From Mycobacterium florentinum (GTDB taxonomy: Bacteria; Actinomycetota; Actinomycetes; Mycobacteriales; Mycobacteriaceae), in assembly GCF_010730355.1 (NCBI RefSeq), contig NZ_AP022576.1, positions 2,914,001 through 2,978,000 of the forward strand: a stretch of 64,000 bases of DNA. Direction: 5' to 3'. Positions 28,256-38,528 of this stretch are shown in pieces. The notes under the pieces are model-generated. The model did not search any database. It had not been told where the DNA came from and saw only the letters and a list, made by a program, of their open reading frames with translations. The stretch's first letter is position 1, and every line of letters starts with the position of its first letter. A program made the translations under genes and the position numbers.

Positions 28256-28771
28256 CTACGGGGCGATCCCCCGGACGTACGCGGCTTGCCCGAGGTGCTG
28301 GGCACAGTCGTCGATGATGCTCACCAACCGGGCGCTGGCCGTCACCGGCGGGTCCCAGTTGGTGTCGACGACGCGGGCCAGCTCGTCGGCGGTGACGCCG
28401 GCGATGTACTCGCACGAGAGCTTGTGCACCGCGTGGTAGTAGCCGGACAGCAGGTCGGCCGGGGCGCGTACCTTCGCCACGTCCGCGGCGCTGTGGCCGT
28501 AGCCGGTGTCACGGCGCGGCAGGTCGAGCGCAAAGCGGTCCACCCAGCCGTCACGGGTCCAGACCTCCTCGACACCGGCCACGTGGGCCAGCTGGATGTC
28601 CTGCACCCGGGCGCTGTGCCAGATCAGCCAAGCGATGGTGTTGGCGTCCGGGGCCGGTCGATAGTTGGACAGTTCGTCCGTCAGTCCATCGGTGAGCTCG
28701 TCGACGTGTTCGATCAACCGGGTGAACGCGTCGCGGAGTAGTTCGCGGGCGGCGGCGTCGGTATCTGGCAT
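28256..28771 (-). CDS. DinB-family protein, possible mycothiol-dependent enzyme (Rv0443-like)
   Basis: A 171-aa DinB/YfiT-like four-helix protein. The metal-ligand pattern is recognisable: an N-terminal HVDEL-type helix, LIWHSARVQDIQLAH and a late DCAQHLGQAAYVRG. Many actinobacterial members are metal- and mycothiol-dependent transferases, but none of this is visible for a substrate. Size and position correspond to Rv0443. ATG start. The 221 bp upstream hold no gene and contain the divergent promoter region of the amidohydrolase. Confidence 0.82.
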   Translation of the reverse strand: MPDTDAAARELLRDAFTRLIEHVDELTDGLTDELSNYRPAPDANTIAWLIWHSARVQDIQLAHVAGVEEVWTRDGWVDRFALDLPRRDTGYGHSAADVAKVRAPADLLSGYYHAVHKLSCEYIAGVTADELARVVDTNWDPPVTASARLVSIIDDCAQHLGQAAYVRGIAP

Positions 28772-28992
28772 AGCACCGACACTACGAGCCGGCCGGGTGC
28801 CGATCGCAAGCGCGGCGAAGCCGGGCGAGGCGAGCCGCCACTATCAGGCAGAAGCGCCGTGATAGACCGCTTCGACGCCAGCACGGTGACGTAGAACGCC
28901 TGGGATTCTGGGTAGTCAACGCAGTCAATACCGATGTGGTCGATCACGAATTGATCGTGGCAGGACTTCCGGCACGGTCGTAGATTGATTAG

Positions 28993-30732
28993 GTGATCTA
29001 CGACCTCCTCATTCGCAATGGCACCATCGTCGACGGGCTGGGGGGTGAGCCGTACATCGGCGACGTCGCGGTAGCGAACGGCGTCATCGAAAAGGTGGGA
29101 GCGGTCGGATCCGCGAACGGGGACGGCGCCCGCCGCGAGATCGACGCCACCGGGCTGCTGGTGACGCCCGGCTTCGTCGACCTGCACACCCACTACGACG
29201 GCCAGTCCATCTGGTCGGAGCGGCTGACCCCGTCGTCGGCGCACGGGGTGACCACGGTGGTGATGGGTAACTGCGGCGTCGGGTTCGCGCCATGCCGTCA
29301 GGAAGACCACGACGTGCTCGTCGACGTGATGGCCGGGGTCGAAGACATCCCCGGCGTTGTGATGACCGACGGCCTGCCGTGGAGCTGGGAAACCTTCCCC
29401 GAGTACCTCGACGCACTGGAAGCCGGCAAGCGTGACATCGACGTGGCCGCCTACCTGCCGCACTCGCCGCTGCGGGTCTACGTGATGGGCCGGCGCGGCG
29501 CCGACCGCGAAGCGGCCACCGCCGACGACCTGGCGAAGATGCGCGCGCTGGCCAAGGAGGCCATGGAGGTCGGGGCGCTGGGCTTCGCGTCGTCGCGGTT
29601 GACCATCCACAAGACCGAAAGCGGTTCGCCCATACCAAGTTACGACGCCGCCCGCGAGGAGATCGAGGAGATCGCCAAGGGCGTCGTCGACGGCGGCGGC
29701 GGGCTGCTGCAGTTCGTGCCCGACATTCCGGCCGGCGGCTACCAGCCGGTGCTGCAGACGGTGTTCGACGTCGCCGAGGAGGTCGGGCTCCCGGTGACGT
29801 TCACGCTCGTCGTCGCCAACGCCGGCGACCCGACGTGGCCCGATGCGATCAACATGGTCGAGAAGGCCAACGCCGCGGGCGGCGATATCACCGCGCAGCT
29901 GCTGCCGCGCCCGATCGGGTTGATCATCGGTCTGCAGCTCACCGCCAACCCGTTCGTGCTCTACCCCAGCTACCAGGAGATCGCGCATCTGCCGCTGCCC
30001 GAGCGGGTCGCCGAGATGCGCAAGCCCGAGGTCCGCGCCCGCATCCTGGCCGACAAGCCCGGCGAGGGACACCCGATCCTCTACGTCGCGCAGATGTGGG
30101 ACTGGATCTTCCCGCTGGGCGAAAACCCCAACTACGAGCCGGACCCTAAGGACAGCATCGGGGCCCGGGCCCGGGCCCGCGGGGTCAACCCGATGGAAGA
30201 GGCCTACGACCGGCTGCTCGACGACGACGGCCGCGCCATGCTGCTGGTCGCGACCAGCAATATGGAGCGCAACTCGCTGAACACCGTCGGCGAGCTGCTG
30301 CACCGCGACGACGTGGTGCTCGGCCTCGGCGACGGCGGCGCCCACTACGGGATGATCTGCGACGCCAGCTATTCGACGTTCTTCCTGGCGCACTGGGCCC
30401 GAGACCGGGCGTCTGGAAAGTTCTCGGTGGCCGAGGCTGTGCGCGAACTCACCTCGGTTCCGGCCCGGGTCGCCGGGCTGGCCGACCGGGGCCGAATCGC
30501 GGTCGGATACAAGGCCGATCTCAACGTCATCGACCACCCCGCACTGCGCCTGCACAAGCCGGTGATCACCTACGACCTGCCCGCCGGCGGGCGTCGTCTG
30601 GACCAGACCGCGGATGGGTATGTGGCCACGATCGTGTCCGGTGAAGTGATCGCCGAGAACGGCAAACCCACCGAGGCGCGTCCCGGCAAGCTGGTCCGCG
30701 GACGCCAGACCGCGCCCGCACCCACGCCATAA
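28993..30732 (+). CDS. Amidohydrolase of the N-acyl-D-amino-acid deacylase family
   Basis: A 579-aa metal-dependent amidohydrolase. The first metal motif GFVDLHTHYDGQ is at about residue 60, with the D-aminoacylase-type N-terminal beta-sandwich (LLIRNGTIVDGLGG) and C-terminal VGYKADLNVID. GDGGAHYGMICD carries the late catalytic Asp/His region. The substrate is not predictable; D-amino-acid amides or cyclic amides are typical. GTG start. Single gene, 38 bp before the PPE gene. I do not recall it at this place in M. tuberculosis. Confidence 0.88.
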   Translation: MIYDLLIRNGTIVDGLGGEPYIGDVAVANGVIEKVGAVGSANGDGARREIDATGLLVTPGFVDLHTHYDGQSIWSERLTPSSAHGVTTVVMGNCGVGFAPCRQEDHDVLVDVMAGVEDIPGVVMTDGLPWSWETFPEYLDALEAGKRDIDVAAYLPHSPLRVYVMGRRGADREAATADDLAKMRALAKEAMEVGALGFASSRLTIHKTESGSPIPSYDAAREEIEEIAKGVVDGGGGLLQFVPDIPAGGYQPVLQTVFDVAEEVGLPVTFTLVVANAGDPTWPDAINMVEKANAAGGDITAQLLPRPIGLIIGLQLTANPFVLYPSYQEIAHLPLPERVAEMRKPEVRARILADKPGEGHPILYVAQMWDWIFPLGENPNYEPDPKDSIGARARARGVNPMEEAYDRLLDDDGRAMLLVATSNMERNSLNTVGELLHRDDVVLGLGDGGAHYGMICDASYSTFFLAHWARDRASGKFSVAEAVRELTSVPARVAGLADRGRIAVGYKADLNVIDHPALRLHKPVITYDLPAGGRRLDQTADGYVATIVSGEVIAENGKPTEARPGKLVRGRQTAPAPTP

Positions 30733-30770
30733 CGCCACGAACAAGGGCCTGTCCCGGTTAAGTTATTGCA

Positions 30771-31610
30771 GTGACGAGCCCGCATTACGCGTGGTTGCCG
30801 CCAGAGATCAATTCGGCCCTCCTTTACGCCGGTCCTGGATCGGCGCCGCTGCATGCTGCCGCGGAAGCCTGGGATGGGCTGGCCGAGAACCTGACCTCGT
30901 CCGCATCTTCGTTCTTCTCCGTGGCCTCGGATCTTGCCAACGGCTCGTGGCAGGGCCCCTCGGCGACGGCGATGCTGGCCGTCGCGACCCAATACGTGAG
31001 CTGGCTCAAAGCGGCGGCGGCCCAGGCCGAGGCGACCTCCAGCCAGGCCTCAGCCATCGCGGGCGCCTTCGAGACGGCGCTGTCGGCCACGGTGCAACCG
31101 GCGGTGGTCAACGCCAATCGCGCCCTGGTGCGGGCACTGGCGTCGCAGAACCATCTGGGGCAAAACGCCCCGACGATCATGGACATCGAGTCCGCCTACG
31201 AACAGATGTGGGCCACCGACGTGGCGGCGATGTCGGGGTATCACGCCGACGCATCGGCAGCCGCCGAGCAGATGGCGCCCTGGCAAAACGTCATGCAAAA
31301 CCTCGGGGTGCAATTCAACAACGGCGACCTGATTTTCGGGCCCCACTCGGGCACCGGGAGCCTGGCAAACCACATCAACGCGCTGGCCAGCCTCGATCAC
31401 ACCGGCGGTCATGTCGGATCCTGGCTGACCGACACCCCCGGCACCGGCTTCGTGGATGCCGTCACGAGCGGGCCGAGCTCGGCGGACTTCAGCGCCAGCC
31501 TGCTCAACTCACCGACCGCCGGCACGGGTTTCAACCCGGGGACCGCGAACCTGGGCCTGCTCAGCAACCTCGGCTCGGGCGCCATCCCGACGGGTTTGAC
31601 GGCGGACTGA
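30771..31610 (+). CDS. Short PPE-family protein without a PE partner
   Basis: A 279-aa PPE protein. The N-terminal domain has [20 protein letters not shown] with PPE at 10-12 and the WxG turn SWQG at 59-62; the YxxxD/E-type end is followed by a Gly/Ser/Thr-rich tail of about 100 residues. It occupies the place of PPE10 (Rv0442c) but is much shorter than the M. tuberculosis protein as I recall it. PPE proteins are type VII secretion substrates; no PE or esx gene is nearby. GTG start. Confidence 0.9.
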   Translation: MTSPHYAWLPPEINSALLYAGPGSAPLHAAAEAWDGLAENLTSSASSFFSVASDLANGSWQGPSATAMLAVATQYVSWLKAAAAQAEATSSQASAIAGAFETALSATVQPAVVNANRALVRALASQNHLGQNAPTIMDIESAYEQMWATDVAAMSGYHADASAAAEQMAPWQNVMQNLGVQFNNGDLIFGPHSGTGSLANHINALASLDHTGGHVGSWLTDTPGTGFVDAVTSGPSSADFSASLLNSPTAGTGFNPGTANLGLLSNLGSGAIPTGLTAD

Positions 31611-31628
31611 CGCCACCCCCGCGACGCC

Positions 31629-31634
31629 TATCCT
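31629..31634 (+). promoter_or_regulatory. Leaderless -10 box TATCCT
   Basis: TATCCT ends 7 nt before the ATG at 31642. The same TATCCTCG sequence precedes the paralogue at 33980. Confidence 0.55.
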
Positions 31635-31641
31635 CGACATC

Positions 31642-32040
31642 ATGCGCACGAAGAAGAGGGTGGACCTGGAGAAGCTGGCCGCCGCCCTGCCCGACTACCC
31701 GTTCGCGTACCTGATCACCGTCGACGACGGATACCGCGTGCACACCGTGACGGTCGAACCGCGGCTGCGCGACGGCGCCGTCCTCGAGATCGGTCTCATC
31801 GGCGGACGCACCCGCGAAAACCTCACCCAGCGCGGCGATGTCACGCTGCTATGGCCGCCGCGCGAACCGGGCGGCTATTCGCTGATCGTCGACGGCCGCG
31901 CCGAAATCGCCGAGTCCGGCTCCGAGACGGTCCGGCTGGATGTGGTGCCCACGCGCGCCCTGCTGCACCGCGACGCCGACTCGGCCACCGCCGCCAAAGG
32001 CGAGCTGCACGACTGCGTGGTGTTCTCCCTGCCCGTCTGA
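31642..32040 (+). CDS. Flavin split-barrel (pyridoxamine phosphate oxidase-like) protein, copy 1 (Rv0441c-like)
   Basis: A 132-aa pyridoxamine 5'-phosphate oxidase superfamily protein. The shared blocks [39 protein letters not shown] and [10 protein letters not shown] are repeated in the gene at 33980. These small barrels bind FMN, F420 or heme; which is not decidable here. Leaderless start. It lies directly after the PPE gene, where Rv0441c lies in M. tuberculosis. Confidence 0.8.
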   Translation: MRTKKRVDLEKLAAALPDYPFAYLITVDDGYRVHTVTVEPRLRDGAVLEIGLIGGRTRENLTQRGDVTLLWPPREPGGYSLIVDGRAEIAESGSETVRLDVVPTRALLHRDADSATAAKGELHDCVVFSLPV

Positions 32041-32062
32041 CGGCACGGAACAGCCGCGGCCG

Positions 32063-32068
32063 TACAGT
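32063..32068 (+). promoter_or_regulatory. Leaderless -10 box TACAGT
   Basis: TACAGT ends 7 nt before the ATG at 32076, consistent with a leaderless transcript for the CMD-family gene. Confidence 0.45.
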
Positions 32069-32075
32069 CATTCGC

Positions 32076-32636
32076 ATGAGCCGCGTCGCACCGCTAGCCC
32101 CGCCGTGGAGCGAGGAAGATGCGGCCAGCATCAACAGCTGGGGTCACCCGGACCGCTCCTATGAGCCACTGCTGCTGGTGCGCTGTCTGCAGCGCCATCC
32201 AGCGCTGGCCGGCCGGCTGCGCAAGCTCGGTGAATCCCTTTACACCGCAGCGCTTTTGCCGCCGCGGACCCGGACGATCGCGATACTGCGCAGCTGCGCC
32301 CTGGTGGGGTGCGAGTACGAGTGGGGCGGGCAGGCGGCGTTCTGGGGCCCGATCGCCGGGGTCAGCGACGAGGAGTGCGACGCACTGGTGACCTGCGGCC
32401 CGGAGGACCCGCGGTGGGGCCCGGCCGAGCGGACGCTGATCGAGGCGGTCGACGAGCTGGAGCGCACCGGCTCGTGGTCGGAGGCGACGTGGGCGGCACT
32501 GGGCCGCACCCTCGACGACGAGCAGCGCATCGAATTGCTCACGGCCGTCGGTTGGTATCGCACCATCTGCACGCTGTGCAACGCGCTCGCACTGCCGCCC
32601 GAGGCCTGGATGCGGCGCTGGCCGCTAGGTCGCTGA
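32076..32636 (+). CDS. Carboxymuconolactone decarboxylase-family protein
   Basis: A 186-aa CMD/AhpD-like protein. The helix LYTAALLPPRTRTIAILRSCALVGCEYEWGGQAAF is the family core; the redox CxxC is replaced by CALVGCEYEW with wider-spaced Cys, so peroxidase activity is doubtful. It is related in fold, not closely, to the 6251-6829 gene. Its stop overlaps that of the convergent SDR by 12 bp. Confidence 0.8.
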   Translation: MSRVAPLAPPWSEEDAASINSWGHPDRSYEPLLLVRCLQRHPALAGRLRKLGESLYTAALLPPRTRTIAILRSCALVGCEYEWGGQAAFWGPIAGVSDEECDALVTCGPEDPRWGPAERTLIEAVDELERTGSWSEATWAALGRTLDDEQRIELLTAVGWYRTICTLCNALALPPEAWMRRWPLGR

Positions 32637-33449
32637 GCGGTCTTTCTGCAGACCCGGATGCTGCTTCTTCAGTAACGGCAGCAGCAGGCGTCGCGGCATG
32701 AACTGAAACAGCCGGGCGCTGACTTGGCTTGGCAGCCCGGGGATCACGCTTCCGCGGTCGCGGTCGAGCGCATCGATTCCGGTGCGCGCCACCTCGCTTG
32801 CGGGCAGCCACATGAACTTCGGGAACGCGTCGGCGAACTTTCGCTCGTCCATGCCGGCGTTCTTCAGGAACTCGGTACGCACCGGCCCGGGGTTCAGCAG
32901 CGCGACGGTGACACCGGTGCCGGCGAGCTCGCCGCGTAGTCCTTCGGTGTAGGTGATCACGAACGCCTTGGTGGCGGCGTAGCCGACCTGGCCCGGAAAG
33001 GGATAGAAGCCCGCGGTGGATCCGACGTTGAGGATCGCGCCGCGACCGCGCGGCACCATCTGCTGGACCGCGCGTGTGCTCAGGTCGATGACGGCCTCGA
33101 CGTTGACCCGCACCTGGGCGATCTCGTCGTCGACCGCCACGTTCGTCACCGACCCGATGGTGCCGATGCCGGCGTTGTTGACCAGGACCTCGGCCGTCAG
33201 CCCGCGCCGCTCGACCTCGTCGAAAAGGCCGGCGCGAGCGGCGGAATCCGCGACGTCGCAGCCGATCACCTCGACGCGAACCCGGCCCGCGAGTTCGCCG
33301 GCGAGCTCGCGCAACTTGTCCTCGCGGCGCGCGACGAGCGTGACGCCGTGCCCGCGATCGGCGAGCTCGCGGGCGATGGCCGCACCGATGCCCGACGATG
33401 CTCCGGTGACGACGGCGGTGCTGGTGGGCGAGGGTGTCGGAAGAGCCAC
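32625..33449 (-). CDS. Short-chain dehydrogenase/reductase
   Basis: A 274-aa SDR. The cofactor motif TGASSGIG at about 15-22, NNAG near 91 and the catalytic YAATK (Tyr-x3-Lys) near 158 are present, and LVARREDKL suggests NADPH preference. A basic tail (RRLLLPLLKKQHP) is typical of membrane-associated SDRs acting on lipids or ketones. Substrate unknown. GTG start. It lies 22 bp after the hemophore-like gene and may be co-transcribed with it. Confidence 0.87.
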   Translation of the reverse strand: MALPTPSPTSTAVVTGASSGIGAAIARELADRGHGVTLVARREDKLRELAGELAGRVRVEVIGCDVADSAARAGLFDEVERRGLTAEVLVNNAGIGTIGSVTNVAVDDEIAQVRVNVEAVIDLSTRAVQQMVPRGRGAILNVGSTAGFYPFPGQVGYAATKAFVITYTEGLRGELAGTGVTVALLNPGPVRTEFLKNAGMDERKFADAFPKFMWLPASEVARTGIDALDRDRGSVIPGLPSQVSARLFQFMPRRLLLPLLKKQHPGLQKDRSAT

Positions 33450-33471
33450 CCGGATAACCTACAGGTCCCGG

Positions 33472-33846
33472 CTAGCCGGACAGCGCGTTGAACAGTGCCG
33501 CCAACTGATCCGGCGACACCGAGTTGTTGCATTGGCCGCGCAGGTCGAGCAAAGGCTGCGCGATACCCTTCAGCTCCAACGCCTCACCGGGATGACTGAG
33601 GAAATAACCCCGGACGGATGACTTCGCGTCGGCGGGTGATTGGTTGACCGCGGCGGTCAGCACATTGTTGGCATCGGGATGGCCGTCGAGGTATCCGCTT
33701 GCCGCGTTGAGGACTCCGCTGGCGGTGGCCGCGACCCCGCTCGCCGAGCACGGATCGGGCGCGGCACCTGCGGTTGGCGCGATCATGAGGCACGCAACGC
33801 TGCCGGGGATCACTCCAAGAACTGCGCGCCATAACAATTTGCTCAT
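33472..33846 (-). CDS. Secreted hemophore-like (heme-binding) protein
   Basis: A 124-aa exported protein. The signal peptide ends near residue 29 (APTAGA-APDP). The mature part has two Cys (DPCSASG and RGQCNN), SGYLDGHPDANNVL and YFLSHPGEALELKGIAQPL, the pattern of the mycobacterial hemophore family that includes Rv0203. It would bind heme or a related ligand outside the membrane (family inference). ATG with GAAGGGA upstream. It is divergent from the second flavin-barrel gene. Confidence 0.82.
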   Translation of the reverse strand: MSKLLWRAVLGVIPGSVACLMIAPTAGAAPDPCSASGVAATASGVLNAASGYLDGHPDANNVLTAAVNQSPADAKSSVRGYFLSHPGEALELKGIAQPLLDLRGQCNNSVSPDQLAALFNALSG

Positions 33847-33967
33847 TGCGTGGTCCCTTCGTACCGAACTGTTCGAATGTTCAGTACACCAATTACCCAA
33901 AAATGCGGAGAAGGCCCGGCCCACCCCGCGCAGGGCCGCGCGGGGACCAAACCCACGCTCGCGGCCG

Positions 33968-33973
33968 TATCCT
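33968..33973 (+). promoter_or_regulatory. Leaderless -10 box TATCCT (copy 2 gene)
   Basis: TATCCT ends 6 nt before the ATG at 33980 and repeats the promoter core found at 31629-31634. Confidence 0.55.
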
Positions 33974-33979
33974 CGCGTC

Positions 33980-34354
33980 ATGAGCGTGAAAGTGGACCTC
34001 GATCAACTGGCCGGCGCGCTGGCCGACTTCACGTTCGCCTACCTGATCACCTTCGGCGACGGCCGGCACGCGCACGCCGTGGCGGTGGACCCGATGCTCA
34101 TCGACGGCGTCTTCGAGGTGGGCTCCATCGGCAACAGCACGCGCAACAACATCGCGCGGCACGACGGGGTCACCCTGGTCTGGCCGCCGGGCGAACCGGG
34201 CGGCTACTCGCTGATCGTCGACGGCACGGGTCTCACCGGCGACGATGTGCTGCAGGTGGTGCCGAGTCGCGCGGTGCTGCATCGCAAAGCGGGCCCGGGG
34301 ACGGTGACCAAACCCGGCTGCAAGGACGACTGCATGCGTCTCGAGCAGTCCTGA
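33980..34354 (+). CDS. Flavin split-barrel protein, copy 2 (Rv0441c-like)
   Basis: A 124-aa paralogue of the 31642-32040 protein, with VDLDQLAGALADFTFAYLIT and [19 protein letters not shown]. It ends in GCKDDCMRLEQS, two Cys absent from copy 1. It borders groEL2 through a shared terminator, as Rv0441c does with groEL2 in M. tuberculosis. Cofactor and substrate unknown. Confidence 0.8.
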   Translation: MSVKVDLDQLAGALADFTFAYLITFGDGRHAHAVAVDPMLIDGVFEVGSIGNSTRNNIARHDGVTLVWPPGEPGGYSLIVDGTGLTGDDVLQVVPSRAVLHRKAGPGTVTKPGCKDDCMRLEQS

Positions 34355-34364
34355 CACACGAAAA

Positions 34365-34398
34365 AGCCCGGCCCACTGGGGTTTCCAGGGGCCGGGCT
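34365..34398. terminator. Bidirectional terminator between the flavin-barrel gene and groEL2
   Basis: A 10-bp stem AGCCCGGCCC / GGGCCGGGCT continues after a one-base bulge into a 4-bp inner stem CTGG/CCAG. It is preceded by AAAA, giving a U tract for the groEL2 strand. Confidence 0.85.
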
Positions 34399-34414
34399 CC
34401 TTCGTAGCTGGGAC

Positions 34415-36130
<1,716 letters not shown>

Positions 36131-36143
36131 TCACCGTCCCGAC

Positions 36144-36170
36144 CTAGCACTCACTGGTCGCGAGTGCCAA
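36144..36170. promoter_or_regulatory. CIRCE operator 1 (HrcA site) of groEL2
   Basis: CTAGCACTC-N9-GAGTGCCAA, close to the CIRCE consensus TTAGCACTC-N9-GAGTGCTAA. It lies 104 bp upstream of the groEL2 start. Confidence 0.9.
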
Positions 36171-36178
36171 CGTCATTC

Positions 36179-36205
36179 TTAGCACTCGCCCATGCCGAGT
36201 GCAAG
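36179..36205. promoter_or_regulatory. CIRCE operator 2 (HrcA site) of groEL2
   Basis: TTAGCACTC-N9-GAGTGCAAG. The two operators are 35 bp apart centre to centre and give heat-shock repression by HrcA (family knowledge). Confidence 0.9.
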
Positions 36206-36217
36206 AACGGGGCACCG

Positions 36218-36784
36218 CTATCGCCCAGCACGTAAACCGTCGACGACGACGTCGGTCACTCGTTCGGCCAACTCGGCGTTGTAGGCCTCCATCGCCTGAC
36301 AGCCGACCATGATCGTCTTCAGTTCGCGCACGCCGATGTCGGGCCGCGCGGTGCCCGCCCGCTGGGCGGCCCGCAGCAGCTCGTCGAGCATCGCGAGGAA
36401 AGCGTCCTCGGCGTCGGGCGCCGCGCTGCCGACGTCGATGCCGAACCCCGCCAGGGCGTCGACCAGGCCGCGGTCGGCCGCGCCCCACTGCAGCACGAGC
36501 GAGCGCAGGTAGGCGAAGAGCGCCTCGCCGGGTCCGGCGGATTCCAGCAGGGCGTGCCCGTCGTCGACCAGGTGCTGCATGCGGTCCTCGATGACCGCCC
36601 GGAACAGCGCCTCCTTGGTCGGGAAGTGGCGATAGACGGTGCCGGCCCCGACGCCGGCGCGCCGGGCGATCTCGTCGATGGGCACCGACAGGCCCTCGGC
36701 CGCGAAGGTGTCATAGGCGACTTCCAGCACCCGCGCGCGATTGCGCGCCGCGTCGGCGCGCAGCCGACGTTCGGGCTGTGCCAT
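36218..36784 (-). CDS. TetR-family regulator, divergent from an SDR gene
   Basis: A 188-aa TetR protein. The helix-turn-helix VPIDEIARRAGVGAGTVYRHFPTKEALF lies at about 34-61, followed by a TetR_C domain. It faces the SDR gene at 36885 across 100 bp that hold a large inverted repeat over a promoter, so it most likely represses that SDR and itself. Ligand unknown. Confidence 0.88.
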   Translation of the reverse strand: MAQPERRLRADAARNRARVLEVAYDTFAAEGLSVPIDEIARRAGVGAGTVYRHFPTKEALFRAVIEDRMQHLVDDGHALLESAGPGEALFAYLRSLVLQWGAADRGLVDALAGFGIDVGSAAPDAEDAFLAMLDELLRAAQRAGTARPDIGVRELKTIMVGCQAMEAYNAELAERVTDVVVDGLRAGR

Positions 36785-36802
36785 CTATTCACCACCTATC
36801 GG

Positions 36803-36861
36803 TTGACAAAACGGGGCGCTCGTTCCGTATAGTGAAGTCAACCGGAGCGCTCGCCCCGTTT
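36803..36861 (+). promoter_or_regulatory. Promoter covered by a large inverted repeat (TetR operator)
   Basis: TTGACA (36803-36808) and TATAGT (36828-36833), 19 bp apart, drive the SDR gene. Arms AAACGGGGCG (36809-36818) and CGCCCCGTTT (36852-36861) are perfect complements, and each continues with a partial GAGCG/CGCTC dyad. The repeat brackets the -10 element, so bound regulator would block transcription. Confidence 0.65.
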
Positions 36862-36884
36862 AGCTTACTAGTGAGGAGTTTGCC

Positions 36885-37796
36885 ATGGCCAAGTGGACAG
36901 CGTCGGACATTCCCGCCCAGAAGGGCCGTGTCGCCGTCATCACCGGAGCCAACACCGGTTTGGGCTACGAGACGGCTGCCGCGCTCGCCGAGCACGGCGC
37001 GCACGTGGTGCTGGCGGTGCGCAATCTGGACAAGGGCAAGGACGCCGTCGCGCGCATCACGGCCAAGAGCTCGCAGGCCGACGTCGCGCTGCAAGAGCTG
37101 GACCTGTCCTCGTTGGAGTCGGTCCGGGCCGCCGCCGATCAGCTGCGATCCGATTACGACCGCATCGACCTGCTGATCAACAACGCCGGGGTGATGTGGA
37201 CGCCGAAGTCCACCACCGCCGACGGCTTCGAGCTGCAGTTCGGCACCAACCACCTGGGCCACTTCGCCTTCACCGGCCTACTGCTGGACCGGCTGCTGCC
37301 GGTCGCCGGCTCGCGGATCGTGACGGTCAGCAGCCTCGGCCACCGCATCCGCGCCGACATTCACTTCGACGACCTGCAATGGGAGCGCAGCTACAACCGG
37401 GTCGCGGCGTATGGGCAGGCCAAGCTCGCCAACCTGCTCTTCACCTACGAGTTGCAGCGACGGCTCGCGCCGCGCGGCACGACGATCGCCGCGGCGGCTC
37501 ACCCCGGTGGCTCCCGCACGGAGCTGACCCGCAACCTGCCGCCCCTGCTGGCCCGCATCACCCCGCTGATCGAGCCGCTCTTCCAGGGCGCGGACATGGG
37601 CGCGCTGCCGACGCTGCGGGCCGCGACCGACCCCGGCGTGCTCGGCGGGCAGTACTACGGTCCCGACGGTTTCGGCGAGCAACGCGGCTACCCGAAGATC
37701 GTGTCGTCCAGCGACAAGTCGCACGACCTCGGCCTGCAGCGCCGGTTGTGGACGGTCTCCGAAGAGCTCACCGGGGTCGTCTACCCCGTCGACTGA
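36885..37796 (+). CDS. Short-chain dehydrogenase (Rv0439c-like, retinol dehydrogenase type)
   Basis: A 303-aa SDR with TGANTGLGYETA at the cofactor site, NNAGVMWTPK, the GTNHLGHFAFTGLLLDRLL block and catalytic YGQAK. Members of this subgroup (retinol dehydrogenase / protochlorophyllide reductase-like) use NADPH and hydrophobic carbonyls. ATG start with GAGG upstream. It is related to the SDR at 53423 in the lux-like operon. It overlaps the convergent M24 gene by 16 bp. Confidence 0.9.
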   Translation: MAKWTASDIPAQKGRVAVITGANTGLGYETAAALAEHGAHVVLAVRNLDKGKDAVARITAKSSQADVALQELDLSSLESVRAAADQLRSDYDRIDLLINNAGVMWTPKSTTADGFELQFGTNHLGHFAFTGLLLDRLLPVAGSRIVTVSSLGHRIRADIHFDDLQWERSYNRVAAYGQAKLANLLFTYELQRRLAPRGTTIAAAAHPGGSRTELTRNLPPLLARITPLIEPLFQGADMGALPTLRAATDPGVLGGQYYGPDGFGEQRGYPKIVSSSDKSHDLGLQRRLWTVSEELTGVVYPVD

Positions 37797-38497
37797 GGCA
37801 AATCGAGCAGCTGCTCGTAGAACCCGCCAAAACCGCGCGGGCGGTCGACCAGATGGATCTCCAGGATCCAGTGGCACGGCCGCCCGCCGGCGTCTGCGCG
37901 CCGCATCGGCAGGTCCGAGCCGGGCGTGACGTACCACTGGGCGCCATCGCCGGAGATCTTCTTGTGCGGGAACTCGCCCACCAGATGGCCCGCGATCGGG
38001 CTGCCCCACTCGAAACCCTCGGCGTGCGCGAGGCCGACGACACAGGCGAACAACTCGGCGCCGCTGACCTCCGGGTGATTGTCGAAGTACTCGTGCCCGG
38101 CCTGCCACACCCGCGGAAGTGCTTCGCGGACAGCCTCTTTGGCCGGGTCGTCGCCCAGCACGAACGTGCGCCCGAAGTCGGCCTCCCACTCCTCGAAGAT
38201 CGGTCCCAGATCCAGGAACGCGATGTCGTCGGCGGCGAGCACCCGGTCCGGCGGATGCTCCTTGAAGGGCAGCAACGTGTTCTCGCCGGCCCGCACGATC
38301 CGCCGATGCCAATGCCGCGTCACGCCGAACATCTCCGCGGCCAGGTCGCGGATCTCGTCGGACAACGCCTGCTCTCCCACACCGGGGCGGACCATCGCGC
38401 GTCGTTCGATCTCGTCGAACAGTTGCGCGGCCTTCGCCTGGGCGTCGAGGAGCCGCCGCACCCGCACCTCTTCTCGCGCCTTTTCCGAGGCCTCCAC
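37781..38497 (-). CDS. M24-family metallopeptidase-like protein
   Basis: A pita-bread-fold protein of about 238 aa. The metal-ligand region DIAFLDLGPIFEEWEADFGRTF, a later HLVGEFPHKK and ILEIHLV fit the aminopeptidase P / creatinase family, but the C-terminal part is short and not all five ligands can be assigned. GTG at 38497 leaves room for a promoter; an ATG at 38530 overlaps the divergent cupin start. Substrate unknown. Confidence 0.75.
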   Translation of the reverse strand: MEASEKAREEVRVRRLLDAQAKAAQLFDEIERRAMVRPGVGEQALSDEIRDLAAEMFGVTRHWHRRIVRAGENTLLPFKEHPPDRVLAADDIAFLDLGPIFEEWEADFGRTFVLGDDPAKEAVREALPRVWQAGHEYFDNHPEVSGAELFACVVGLAHAEGFEWGSPIAGHLVGEFPHKKISGDGAQWYVTPGSDLPMRRADAGGRPCHWILEIHLVDRPRGFGGFYEQLLDLPQSTG

Positions 38498-38528
38498 CCT
38501 CGCGATGCTAACTGGCAGGCTGGAAACC

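Noticed and set aside
28714..30744. A 676-codon minus-strand frame over the amidohydrolase
   Set aside because: Antisense shadow; the plus strand carries a full amidohydrolase with its metal motif.
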